Part shown: piece by piece, positions 29,670 to 38,506 of the stretch
How the letters are laid out: every line of letters starts with the position of its first letter
How positions within the stretch are numbered: the stretch's first letter is position 1
Source: Saccharomonospora sp. CUA-673
Lineage (GTDB): Bacteria; Actinomycetota; Actinomycetes; Mycobacteriales; Pseudonocardiaceae
Direction: 5' to 3'
DNA: 64,000 nt
Assembly: GCF_001942305.1 (NCBI RefSeq)
Contig: NZ_MKKE01000022.1
Location: forward strand, 186,001 to 250,000
Notes under the pieces: generated by a model
What the model was told of the DNA's origin: nothing
The model's database searches: none
The model's input: only the letters and a program-made list of their open reading frames with translations
Program-made: the position numbers and the translations under genes

Positions 29670-30119
29670 CTATGCCGGGCGTGCATGCGGACCATCGGTC
29701 GCCGTCTTTCCCACGCGATACCGCGCGAGGCCGACGATCAGGCCGACCAGTGCCGTCACCAGGTGCAGCACGTTGTCGGCCCAGCCGACCGGGAACACCC
29801 GATCCATGTCGATCGGCTGCGTGGCGATCGCGGCGGGGATGCCGTACGCCGCCAAGGCGATGAATCCCACGGCCAGGAACCAGCCCAGCGCCGTCGCCGA
29901 CGTGCGTGGGTGCAGCGCCGACAGGCACAGCAGGCCGACCGCCGTGCGCACGATGTCCAGCAACAGTCCCGAGCTGAAGATCAGCACCTCACCGGGACCG
30001 GTCGCCAGGCCCGCGACGCCGAGCATCAGGTACACCACGCCGACGGTGCTGATGAGCGCGCGCTCCCAGCCGCCTCGCCGCAACCCGTGCGTGTCCTCGT
30101 GTGCGTGCCTACCCGACAT
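29670..30119 (-). CDS. DUF4383 membrane protein
   Basis: A 149-residue protein with four hydrophobic helices: LISTVGVVYLMLGVAGLATG, FSSGLLLDIVRTAVGLLCLSA, the TALGWFLAVGFIALAAYGI stretch, and NVLHLVTALVGLIVGLARY. The order GVVYLMLGVAGL and NVLHL-A---GL is typical of DUF4383. ATG 30119 begins SGRHAHEDTHG; an earlier ATG at 30194 would add a stretch that overlaps the P450 promoter and is less likely. It is the first gene of the minus-strand group running to 27987 and is divergent from the P450. Function unknown. Confidence 0.85.
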   Translation of the reverse strand: MSGRHAHEDTHGLRRGGWERALISTVGVVYLMLGVAGLATGPGEVLIFSSGLLLDIVRTAVGLLCLSALHPRTSATALGWFLAVGFIALAAYGIPAAIATQPIDMDRVFPVGWADNVLHLVTALVGLIVGLARYRVGKTATDGPHARPA

Positions 30120-30250
30120 GGTCGAGGTGTTCCCGTGCCGGCACATGCCAAACTCCGCGACCGAAGTCCGTATCCGAATCCCACGGCAAACCACCGTGGG
30201 TCACCGGGCGTCTCGGTTGGCCGGGCGACGCTCCGGGTACGCCTCGGGAC

Positions 30251-31635
30251 ATGAGCACGTCCAGCCGACCCACGACAGTGACCTCGACCCCCACCGCGGA
30301 GACGATCCGGTCCGACCGGCCACATCAGACCTCGGACACCGCGTCGGCCGCCGAGACCGCGCGGGTCGCGGCGACGGTGTTGGCGCCTGCGATCGGCGCG
30401 GGGCTGATCAGCCGCCGGCCGGCGGTGCTGCAGTTCCTGGAACGGTTCGATGTGGACCGGAAGGCCATCAGGACGCTGCGCGCTCTGCGACGCGAGCACT
30501 CCGGCCGGCCCGTCCGGTTGCGATTGCCGGGGCGTTCGGTGACCGTACTGCTGGACCACACCGACGTCGGACATCTACTCGCCGGCGCACCGACGCCGTT
30601 CAGTCCGGCAACCCTGGAGAAACGGGCCGCGCTGAGCCGGTTCCAACCACACGGGGTCCTCATCAGCGAGCGCGGCGAACGCGAGCAACGGCGTGCGCTC
30701 AACGAGAGCGCGCTCGAACCCGGACACGCCCTGCACCACCTCGCGGGCCACTGGGTCCGGCCGATCGACAGCCACGCCGCGGAGCTTCCGCACACCATCG
30801 ACTGGACGAGCTTCTCCGACGTGTGGTGGCGCATCGTCCGCGAGGTCGCGCTCGGCGGTGACACGGCCGCAGATCGGGAGATCACCGATCTGCTCGGCGA
30901 ACTTCGACAGTCGGCCAACTGGGCCTATCTGCTGCCGGCCCCGCGACGCCGCAGGCAGCGGTTCCTCGACCTCGTCCGGCAGCAGGTCGGCCTGAACCGG
31001 CCGAACAGCCTCGCCTCGGCACTCGGCGCTGCGGCCTCGGCGGGCTCGGCGGACTCGGCGGAGGCCGATCCCGCCGACGCGGCGGACCAGGTCCCGCACT
31101 GGTTGTTCGCGTTCGACGCGGCGGCCATCGCGACCTTCCGTGCCTTGGCGCTCGTCGTCACCGACCCCGACGTGCACGACCGCGCGCGGCGCGAGGCGGC
31201 GGACGCGGAATCCGGCGCGCCCCACCAGTTGCCGCTGCTCCGCGCGTGTGTCCTCGAGTCGCTGCGACTGTGGCCCACCACGCCGATGCTCCTGCGGGAG
31301 GCACGCGCCGGCACCGAGTGGGGCCGGGACGGCGCGGCGTTCCTGACGTTCACGCCCCTGTTCCACCGGGACTCCGCACGGTTGCCCTACGCCGACCGCT
31401 TCGAACCGGACATCTGGCTCGACGGCAGGGCCGAGCAGCAACCCGCACTCGTCCCGTTCAGCGGCGGGCCGGCCGCGTGCCCCGGCAGGGACGTGGTCCT
31501 GTTCACCACGGCGACCCTGCTCGCCGCGATCCTTCGCCGGCGTACGCGACGTTGACCGGTACCGGAGGCGCGCAGCTCGACCCGCGGCGCCTGCCCGCAT
31601 CGGTCAACCACGCCGCACTCACCTTCTCCGGATGA
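30251..31635 (+). pseudogene. Cytochrome P450, C-terminus frameshifted
   Basis: A haem monooxygenase of about 461 residues. Key sites are present: ESLRLWPTTP (ExxR, near residue 335) and VPFSGGPAACPGRDV with the haem-thiolate cysteine. The I-helix reads HWLFAFDAAAIATFRAL, without the usual acidic-threonine pair, a point of interest. The frame reaches a stop at 31555, but the next frame carries the missing C-terminus, QLDPRRLPASVNHAALTFSG, to 31635. Restoring one G near 31546 joins them as RRRTATLTGTGGAQLDP. The N-terminal 50 residues are low-complexity. It is divergent from the DUF4383 group. Substrate and redox partner unknown. The break may be a sequencing error. Confidence 0.86.
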
Positions 31636-31670
31636 GCACCCGCGCACGCGGGAACGGGTGCGCACACACC

Positions 31671-31703
31671 GGCGCCGCCGGGCCCGATGGACCCGGCGGC
31701 GCC
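31671..31703. terminator. Bidirectional terminator hairpin
   Basis: GGCGCCGCCGGG (31671-31682), 9-base loop, CCCGGCGGCGCC (31692-31703): 12 perfect pairs between the convergent P450 and ABC permease genes. A weaker stem, GCACCCG and CGGGTGC at 31636-31661, precedes it. Confidence 0.85.
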
Positions 31704-31719
31704 GACATACCCCCACGAC

Positions 31720-32849
31720 TCAGTCGGAGGCCGAGCTCCACGCGCGCGTGAGCTTCACCTTGCCGCCGGTCTGCAGCAGCGAACCGGTGTAGATGCGGGT
31801 GGCCAGCAGTGTGATGGACACGATCGTCACGGCGAGGATGCCCATGGACGCGAACGCCTCCCACGCCTGCGCGTCACCGGTGAACATGCGCAGCGGCATC
31901 GCGATCGGCGCGCTGAACGGGATGTACGACATCGCCGTCATCGCCGTCGCGTTGTCCTGCAGGAAGATCACGGCCATGTACGGGCCGAACACGAGCATCA
32001 TCACCAGGCCCGTGGTGGAACCGAGATCCTCCTGACGGCTCACCAGCGAACCGGCGACGGCCCACATCGTCGACAGCAGCATGAACCCGAGCACGAGGAA
32101 CGGCACGTACCAGCCGAGCGCAGGCAGCAGCGTCGTCAGCAGTGCGTCGTTGCCGCCGGCCTGCAGCGCGATCGGTCCCACGACGGCCAGCACCAGCACC
32201 TGGGCGACGGTGAGCACCGTGTGGCCGAGGATCTTCCCGGCCAGCAACGCGCGCACCGGCAGCGTGGACACGAGGATCTCGACCACTCGCGTCTGCTTCT
32301 CGGTGACCGTGCTCTGGGCGATCGCCATACCGCCCATCGCGAACATCATGAACACCAGCGAGAACACCATGGCGACGAGCCCGCGGTGGCCGTCGTCGAC
32401 GTCACCCGGGTTGAGCACGTCGACCGGTGGCGGGGAGCCGAGGACCGCCATCAGGTCGCTCGCGGCGACTCCAGCGCCACGACCCGCACGCCTGCAGGCG
32501 ACTCGCCCGTGGTGTCCGGGACGACCGCTGCCTCGACCTCCTCGCTGCGCACGAGGTCCTCGGCCTGGGCGGCGTCGGAGGCCTCGCGCACCTCGAACTC
32601 GCTCGCCTGCAGGACGCGCGACACCTCCGGCCCCACGGCCGCGACCTGCGTCGGCCCGCCGCCGATCACGCCCGGAAGGATCGACGCGGCGAACAGACCG
32701 ACGATGATCGCGCCGAGGCCGATCCAGAAACCCTTCGTCTGCAGGAAGGCCTTGATCTCGCGTTCGGCGACCAACCAGGTCGCCTGCATGAACGACACGC
32801 CGCCGCTCTCGGGCCGCGTCTCCGTAGGACGCACCTGTACCTCGGTCAT
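31720..32849 (-). pseudogene. ABC-2 type permease (NatB-like), frameshifted
   Basis: The membrane half of an ABC exporter, about 376 residues. The first frame (ATG 32849) gives WLVAEREIKAFLQTKGFWIGLGAIIVGLF, helix 1, and an extracytoplasmic domain up to ALESP. The frame then stops at 32451, and the next frame starts with helices 2-6: LVAMVFSLVFMMFAMGGMAIAQSTVTEKQTRVVEILVSTLPVRALLAGKILGH and so on, the NatB/ABC-2 signature. One base restored near 32462 reads ESPPSDLMAVLGS or ESPASDLMAVLGS. The start overlaps the ATPase stop by one base. With the ATPase and the upstream two-component pair it resembles the NatKR-NatAB arrangement. Confidence 0.86.
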
Positions 32850-33754
32850 CAGATGGCCTCCTTGAAGATCTCGTCCAACGACGGGACGAGCGGCGTGAAC
32901 GCGCGGACGTCCCCGCGGCTCATGGCTTCCTTCAGCACCCGCTGGTCGAGCGGTTCACCGCCGTCGCGGAACCCACCGGCGACCGCGGGCTCGATCACGG
33001 CCCGCGGACCGTCCACAGTGGTCACGCGAATGCCCGGCATGTCGCGCAGCCACCCCGCGTCGCTGCCCACGACGATCTCGTACCGCGGCGTCCCGAACCG
33101 TTCGCGCAGTTCGTCCTTACCACCCGAGGCCTTGATCGACCCGCCGGAGATGATCACCAGGTCGTCGCAGAGCCGCTCCACGACGCTGAGCTGGTGGCTC
33201 GAGAAGAGCACCGGGACCCCGCCGGCCGCGCGCCGGCGCAGCACCCGCAGCACCGTCTCGACCGCGATCGGGTCGAGGCCCGAGAACGGCTCGTCCAGGA
33301 TCAGCAGTTCCGGCTCGTGCACCAGCGACGCGGCGATCTGCGCGCGCTGCTGGTTACCGAGCGAGAGGGCCTCCAACTTGTCGCCGGCCCGCTCGTGCAG
33401 ATCCAGCTCCTCGAGCAGCGCGTCGGTGTTGCTCGCCGCCTTGGCCGCCGACATGCCGTGCAGTCGTCCGAACCAGCTGATCTGCTCGGCCACCTTCATC
33501 TTCGGATACAGGCCGCGTTCCTCGGGCATGTACCCGAACCGCTGCCGCACCGTCTGCGTGACCGGGTCCCCGTTCCACGTCACGGTGCCCGAATCCGACT
33601 TCAGAACCCCCAGCATGATGCGCATCGTGGTGGTCTTGCCGGCCCCGTTGGCCCCCAGGAACCCGGTCATCCGCCCGGGTTCGACGTCGAACGACACACC
33701 GTCGAGCACGCGCTTGTCGCCGAAGCTCCGGCTGATGTCATTCACCTTCAACAT
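32849..33754 (-). CDS. ABC transporter ATP-binding protein (NatA-like)
   Basis: A 301-residue ATPase that powers the ABC-2 permease encoded next. Walker A is GANGAGKTTT (near residue 35), the signature reads LSLGNQQRAQIAASL, Walker B LLILDEPFSGLDP, and the switch histidine is in LFSSHQL. The C-terminal region has the extension (EIVVGSDAGWL, IEPAVAGGF) seen in NatA/DrrA-type exporters. It overlaps the permease by one base. It begins 76 bases downstream of the response-regulator gene on the same strand, so the four genes may be one transcript. Confidence 0.95.
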   Translation of the reverse strand: MLKVNDISRSFGDKRVLDGVSFDVEPGRMTGFLGANGAGKTTTMRIMLGVLKSDSGTVTWNGDPVTQTVRQRFGYMPEERGLYPKMKVAEQISWFGRLHGMSAAKAASNTDALLEELDLHERAGDKLEALSLGNQQRAQIAASLVHEPELLILDEPFSGLDPIAVETVLRVLRRRAAGGVPVLFSSHQLSVVERLCDDLVIISGGSIKASGGKDELRERFGTPRYEIVVGSDAGWLRDMPGIRVTTVDGPRAVIEPAVAGGFRDGGEPLDQRVLKEAMSRGDVRAFTPLVPSLDEIFKEAI

Positions 33755-33830
33755 GCCACCGAGCCTAGGGTCGACGGCCGCCGCGCGCGTCGGGCCGGCG
33801 ATGTATCCCGCACGTCCTCCCCGAGGAGGA

Positions 33831-34502
33831 TCAGGCCATCCCCGGGGCGACGATGCCGTGCTCGTAGGCGTACACCACGGCGTGCGTGCGGTCGCGCAGG
33901 CCGAGCTTGGCCAACACGCGTGAGACGTGCGTCTTCACGGTGGCCTCGCTGACGACGAACCTGCTCGCGATCTCCCCGTTGCTCGCCCCTTTGCCCAGCA
34001 TGACCAGCACCTCGTACTCGCGGTCGGTCAGCTCGTCGGGCCTGCGCTCGGGGACCGGCGCAGCCGCGGGTTCGGTGAACCGGGCGATGACCCGCCGCGT
34101 CACCTCCGGCGAGAGCAGCGCGTCGCCGCGCGCGACCACGCGCACCGACTCGACGAGGTCCTCGGGCGCCGCGTTCTTCAGCAGGAACCCGCTCGCCCCG
34201 GCCTGCAGCGCCTCGAACAGGTAGTCCTCGCGGTCGAACGTCGTGAGGATGACGATCTTCGGCGCGGTATCGGGGTGTTCGCCCAGGAGCCGGCGCGTGG
34301 CCTCGAGCCCGTCGATGTTGGGCATCTGCACGTCCATCAGCACGACGTGCGGATGCACCTCCCCCACCAGCCGCAGCGCCTCGAGTCCGTCGCTCGCCTC
34401 ACCGACCACGTCGATGTCGGGCTCCGCCCCGAGGATGACCCGGAACCCGGCGCGCACCAGCGCCTGATCGTCCACGAGCAACACTCGCAACGGCGCGTTC
34501 AT
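33831..34502 (-). CDS. Response regulator, NarL/LuxR type
   Basis: A 223-residue regulator. The receiver domain shows VDDQALVRAGFRVILGAEPDIDVVGEASDG and the phosphorylated aspartate in HVVLMDVQMPNIDG. The C-terminal LuxR domain reads LTDREYEVLVMLGKGASNGEIASRFVVSEATVKTHVSRVLAKLGLRDR. It overlaps the kinase stop by 4 bases (ATGA on the minus strand). Its expected target is the ABC exporter operon just downstream. Confidence 0.95.
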   Translation of the reverse strand: MNAPLRVLLVDDQALVRAGFRVILGAEPDIDVVGEASDGLEALRLVGEVHPHVVLMDVQMPNIDGLEATRRLLGEHPDTAPKIVILTTFDREDYLFEALQAGASGFLLKNAAPEDLVESVRVVARGDALLSPEVTRRVIARFTEPAAAPVPERRPDELTDREYEVLVMLGKGASNGEIASRFVVSEATVKTHVSRVLAKLGLRDRTHAVVYAYEHGIVAPGMA

Positions 34503-35944
34503 CGGGTCCCCTCCCGTTCGGTGTGCATGCCGGCCGCATCCGTCCGGTCGGCTTCGGCCCGGTCGGCTTCGGTCCGGTCGACGGAGCGCAACCCCAGCGG
34601 CAGGCTGACCCGCACCCGATAGCCGCGGCCGTCGTCACGTTTGCCGATCTCGACCTGACCGCCGTGCACGGCGACGCGCTCACGGATGCCGACCTGCCCC
34701 AGACCACTGCCGCCGGTTCCGCCGCGGCCGTAGCCGTCGTCGATGACCTCCACCTCGAGGGCGGCCGCAAGGAACCGTACCCGCACGTCGACGTTCCGCG
34801 CGCCGGAATGCTTGACGACGTTGGTCAACGCCTCCTGCACCACGCGGTACGCGGTGAGGGCGACCGCGTCCGGCACCGGCCGCGGTTCGCCGTACACGCC
34901 GTAGTTCGCGACGATCCCCGACGAATCCATTCTGGACACGAGCTCGGGCAGGTCGTCCAGACCGGGCGACGAGGCGTGCTCGCCGACCTCGTCGGACGCG
35001 CGCGTGTCGACGTCGGCGTCGGCGCGCAGCACGCCAAGCAGGCCGCGCAACTCGCCGATCGCGGTCCGCGCGGTCTCCTCCACGGTCTGCAACGCCTCCC
35101 CCGCCAGCACGGGATCGCGGTCGAGCACGCGACGGGCGGCACCGGCCTGGATGCCCATCACCGACACGCTGTGCGCCACGACGTCGTGCAGGTCGCGGGC
35201 GATCCGCACGCGCTCGGCCACGACGGCGCCGTGCAGGTTCTCGTCCTGCGACTCCCGCAACTGCTCGTTGCGTTCCTCCAGTTCGTAGCGCCGGCGCGCG
35301 GTCTCCCAGGCCAGGTTGCCGAAGAAGTACGCCGAACCGAAGAACGCGACGTTGATGACGAAGCTGTACAGAATCGCCGCGGTCACCGGGTCGATGTGGC
35401 CGGAGGGCTGCAGGAAGTCGGCCGGTTCGTCCGCCGACGGCGTGATGACGATGAAGACGACGAGCCAGACGAACATGGCCACGATCACGGCGATCCGCGA
35501 CCAGCGCGCCCACAGCCGGTTCCGTCCCCAGGCGCCGACGCTGTAGCAGGCGAGGAACAGGCACAGCGACGGTCCGGTGTTGTCGCCGATCTCACGGACC
35601 TGCGCGGCGATGAACAGCGTGCCGATGACGAACAGCACCGTGACGGGCAGGCGCCTGCGCGCGACCAGCGGCACCGACAGTGCCAGCCCCCAGGCCAGCT
35701 GCTCGGCCAGGGACGGCGCGGACCCGAACGACAGCAGGCCCATGCTGTTGACCAGCACCTGCAGCACCGTCATGCCCCCCGCGACCGCGAGCATCGTCAC
35801 AAGGTCGGAACGCTGGATTCCCGGTTCGGGCCGTGGCCGGCGCCAGCTGCTCCAGGCCGTGCCCCTGCGCATCGCCGGCCCCATGCTCCAGGTGGTTCCC
35901 GCACGTGAGGAGGCCGCGGCGGGGTCACCGGTTCCGGATGTCAT
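34499..35944 (-). CDS. Sensor histidine kinase (HisKA_3, DesK/LiaS-like)
   Basis: A 481-residue membrane kinase. Five or so hydrophobic helices occupy residues 45-225 (MLAVAGGMTVLQVLVNSMGLL, the LALSVPLVARRRLPVTVLFVIGTLFIAA stretch, LCLFLACYSVGAWG, IAVIVAMFVWLVVFIVI, ILYSFVINVAFFGSAYFFG), without a large outer domain. The phospho-histidine is in RIARDLHDVVAHSVSVMGIQ, followed by a GHKL ATPase domain (EALTNVVKHS, GQVGIRERV). The C-terminal tail contains a tandem 15-base repeat encoding TEADR/AEADR, near 34530-34580. The N-terminal 35 residues are rich in Arg and Trp; a later start is possible. It pairs with the adjacent response regulator. Confidence 0.93.
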   Translation of the reverse strand: MTSGTGDPAAASSRAGTTWSMGPAMRRGTAWSSWRRPRPEPGIQRSDLVTMLAVAGGMTVLQVLVNSMGLLSFGSAPSLAEQLAWGLALSVPLVARRRLPVTVLFVIGTLFIAAQVREIGDNTGPSLCLFLACYSVGAWGRNRLWARWSRIAVIVAMFVWLVVFIVITPSADEPADFLQPSGHIDPVTAAILYSFVINVAFFGSAYFFGNLAWETARRRYELEERNEQLRESQDENLHGAVVAERVRIARDLHDVVAHSVSVMGIQAGAARRVLDRDPVLAGEALQTVEETARTAIGELRGLLGVLRADADVDTRASDEVGEHASSPGLDDLPELVSRMDSSGIVANYGVYGEPRPVPDAVALTAYRVVQEALTNVVKHSGARNVDVRVRFLAAALEVEVIDDGYGRGGTGGSGLGQVGIRERVAVHGGQVEIGKRDDGRGYRVRVSLPLGLRSVDRTEADRAEADRTDAAGMHTEREGTR

Positions 35945-36061
35945 GCCGGCTACGTTATCCGCCGTCCGATTCCGCGGTGCCCATCCGCACCCGCGACACC
36001 GGGCGTGTCCCGGGTGCCCCCTTGTGCGACGACGCGCGATGGGGGCATGTTGGAACAGTAA

Positions 36062-36075
36062 CTACTGAGCAGTAG
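36062..36075. promoter_or_regulatory. Inverted repeat upstream of the second P450
   Basis: CTACT (36062-36066), GAGC, AGTAG (36071-36075), 18 bases before the GTG start and just before GGGAGGG. It overlaps the ribosome-site region, so a bound repressor would block transcription of the P450. No cognate regulator is adjacent. Confidence 0.5.
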
Positions 36076-36093
36076 ATAACGGGAGGGCCAACG

Positions 36094-37395
36094 GTGTCGC
36101 TCGCGAAGCAGACCGTGCGCTGGGGGCTGACGCATGCGTTTCCGCGCGCGCTGCTCAACACCGCCGCGCGCAAGGGGGACCTGCAGGCCAGGTTGTTCCG
36201 GGAGTCGGCGGAGATTCCCACGCTGAGCCTGACCGGATTGTTCGACGAGATCCACGACCGCTCGTCGGTGATCCGCGGCAAGTACTCGTACCTGGTGTCC
36301 CGGCATGCGGTGGTCCGCGAGGTACTGACCTCGCCGGACGTGCGGGCCGGCATCGAGCGGGTGGACGGTCCGCTCGGCACGATGGCCAACTGGGCGATGT
36401 CGGATCACCTGCACCCGATCGAGCCGCCGAGCCTCCTGGCGACGGAACCGCCCGACCACACGCGCTACCGCAAGCTGGTGACCAGGGTCTTCACGGCGCG
36501 TGCGGTCGAGAAGCTCCGCACGCGCACCGAGGAGATCGCGACCGAACTGCTCGACGACATGGCGGCGCGCGCCGACCGCGGCGAGGCGGTCGACCTGATC
36601 GAGTCGTACTGCAGCCTGCTGCCGGTGACCGTGATCGCGGAGATCCTGGGCGTACCGGACCACGAACGGCACAGGGTTCTGACGTTGGGCACCGCGGCGG
36701 CGCCGAGCCTGGACATGGGCATGTCGTGGCGCCAGTTCCGCGACACCGACCGGGCGCTGCAGGAGTTCGACGACTGGCTGGGCCACCACCTGGCGAAGCT
36801 GAAGGCCGAACCGGGCGACAACCTGCTCAGCCAGCTCGTCGCGGCACGCGAGGACGGCGTCGGACTCGACGACAAGGAGCTGCGCGCGACGGCGGGGCTC
36901 GTGCTGGCCGCGGGCTTCGAGACGACCGTGAACCTGCTGGGCAACGGCATCTCCCTGTTGCGTGCGCACCCCGAACAGCGGGACAAACTGCGCCAGGACG
37001 CGCAACTGTGGCCGGGTGCGGTCGACGAGATCCTGCGCATAGATCCGCCGGTGCTGCTGACCGGCCGCACGGCCGTGCGCGACACCGAGATCGCCGGCGA
37101 GCCGGTGCGCGCCGGGTCGATCCTGACGACCCTCCTCGCGGGCGCCAACCGCGACCCCGAGGTCTTCGACGATCCGCACACCTTCGACGTCACGCGGCAC
37201 AACGCGCGCGAGCACATCTCGTTCTCGTCCGGCCGGCACTACTGCCTCGGCGCCGCGTTGGCGCGCATGGAGGGCGAGGTGGGCCTGAACGCGTTGTTCG
37301 ACCGCTTCCCCGACCTGGAGTTGCTGCCCGGCGCGCAGCACCGTCCGACACGGATCCTGCGCGGGTTCGAGACCCTGCCTGCCAAGCTCCGGTAG
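36094..37395 (+). CDS. Cytochrome P450
   Basis: A complete 433-residue bacterial class I P450. Visible sites: LLATEPPDHTRYRKLVTRVFT (C-helix, haem propionate contacts), the I-helix AGLVLAAGFETTVNLLGNGISL with the acidic-Thr pair (E-T), EILRIDPPV (ExxR near residue 318), and ISFSSGRHYCLGAALARME with the haem cysteine near residue 385. GTG 36094 follows GGGAGGG by 6-12 bases. It hydroxylates an unknown substrate and needs a ferredoxin and reductase; none is adjacent, though FprB is in the window. Upstream lies a short inverted repeat; downstream is 21-bp array E. Confidence 0.95.
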   Translation: MSLAKQTVRWGLTHAFPRALLNTAARKGDLQARLFRESAEIPTLSLTGLFDEIHDRSSVIRGKYSYLVSRHAVVREVLTSPDVRAGIERVDGPLGTMANWAMSDHLHPIEPPSLLATEPPDHTRYRKLVTRVFTARAVEKLRTRTEEIATELLDDMAARADRGEAVDLIESYCSLLPVTVIAEILGVPDHERHRVLTLGTAAAPSLDMGMSWRQFRDTDRALQEFDDWLGHHLAKLKAEPGDNLLSQLVAAREDGVGLDDKELRATAGLVLAAGFETTVNLLGNGISLLRAHPEQRDKLRQDAQLWPGAVDEILRIDPPVLLTGRTAVRDTEIAGEPVRAGSILTTLLAGANRDPEVFDDPHTFDVTRHNAREHISFSSGRHYCLGAALARMEGEVGLNALFDRFPDLELLPGAQHRPTRILRGFETLPAKLR

Positions 37396-37417
37396 CCCGT
37401 CCCCGAAGTGCCAACAC

Positions 37418-37480
37418 AGCGACGTGAGTTGCTGACACGGCGACGTGAAGTGCTGACACGGCGTCGTGGGGTGCTGACAC
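37418..37480 (+). repeat. 21-bp repeat array E, three units
   Basis: Units at 37418-37438, 37439-37459 and 37460-37480, preceded by a partial unit end GTGCCAACAC (37408-37417). Same orientation as array A. It lies between the P450 and SDR genes, which are both on the plus strand, starting 13 bases after the P450 stop. Confidence 0.92.
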
Positions 37481-37573
37481 GGCGTACTTGACAACCCTGT
37501 TTGTCAGTTGGATGCTGACGTGCGCCGTGCAGGAACCGGCGCGGTACTCGCCGATCAGCGCAAGGAGGCGCCG

Positions 37574-38455
37574 ATGGGACTGGGCAACATGGTGCGCGGA
37601 CGTCTCGGCCGCCGGCCGCGGCCGATCGAGGGTGCGGTCGTCACGATCACCGGCGGCGCCCGCGGAATCGGTGCGACGACGGCCGCGGCGCTGGTCGAGG
37701 CCGGCGCGGCGGTTGCCGTGGCCGATCTGGACGTCTCGGTGCTGCCCGAGGCGCTCGCCGAGCATCCGCGCGTGCGCGCGTGGGAGCTCGACGTCACCGA
37801 CACGGCCGCCTACACCCGCTTCCTCGACCGGGTCGAGGACGAGCTCGGACCCGTCGACGTGGTGATCAACAACGCAGGCATCATGCCGCTCGGGCGGATC
37901 GACGACGAACCCGACGAGGTCACCGCCAAGCAGCTGGCGATCAACCTGCACGCGGTCATCCACGGCAGCAGGGAGGCCGTCCGCAGGATGCGCCCGCGCG
38001 GCCGCGGCCACATCGTCAACGTCGCCTCCGAGGCGGGCAAGATCGGCTTCGAGGGCGCGGCCACCTACTGCGCCACCAAGCACGGCGTCGTGGGTTTCTC
38101 CGAGGCCCTGCGTGCCGAACTGCACCGCAGCGGGCTCGAGGTCTCCGTCGTCATGCCGTCGGTGGTGCAGACCGAACTCGCCGCCGGACTGGGCGAGTCA
38201 CGCGCCATCCGGCCCGTGACGCCGGAGGACGTCGCTGCGGCGATCGTCGGTGCGCTGCGCCGACCGAGGTTCGACGTGTACGTGCCCCGCGACCTGGTCG
38301 TGGCCAACACGCTCGGCGCCCTGCTGCCCCGGTCGCTGTCGGACGCACTGCTGCGTGCCACCGGCGCGCACCGTGTACTCGGCGGCGCCGACCACACGGC
38401 CCGCAAGGAGTACGAGGCACGGGCCGTCGGCTCGGCCCGCGACGTCGGCCACTGA
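37574..38455 (+). CDS. Short-chain dehydrogenase/reductase
   Basis: A 293-residue SDR. TITGGARGIGATTAAALVEAGA gives the TGxxxGxG cofactor site near residue 20, NNAG is at about 100, and the catalytic Ser-Tyr-Lys reads VASEAGKIGFEGAATYCATKHGV, Tyr-x-x-x-Lys present near 155. An Asp after strand 2 (VADLD) suggests NAD rather than NADP. The extended C-terminus (VLGGADHTARKEYEARA) matches SDR proteins common in lipid metabolism of mycobacteria and relatives. ATG 37574 has AAGGAGG 5 bases upstream, better than ATG 37508. Substrate unknown. Confidence 0.94.
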   Translation: MGLGNMVRGRLGRRPRPIEGAVVTITGGARGIGATTAAALVEAGAAVAVADLDVSVLPEALAEHPRVRAWELDVTDTAAYTRFLDRVEDELGPVDVVINNAGIMPLGRIDDEPDEVTAKQLAINLHAVIHGSREAVRRMRPRGRGHIVNVASEAGKIGFEGAATYCATKHGVVGFSEALRAELHRSGLEVSVVMPSVVQTELAAGLGESRAIRPVTPEDVAAAIVGALRRPRFDVYVPRDLVVANTLGALLPRSLSDALLRATGAHRVLGGADHTARKEYEARAVGSARDVGH

Positions 38456-38506
38456 GCGGAATCCGAGGGCCGGTGCCCGGATCCGGCCCGCGGTCGGCTC
38501 TCGTGC

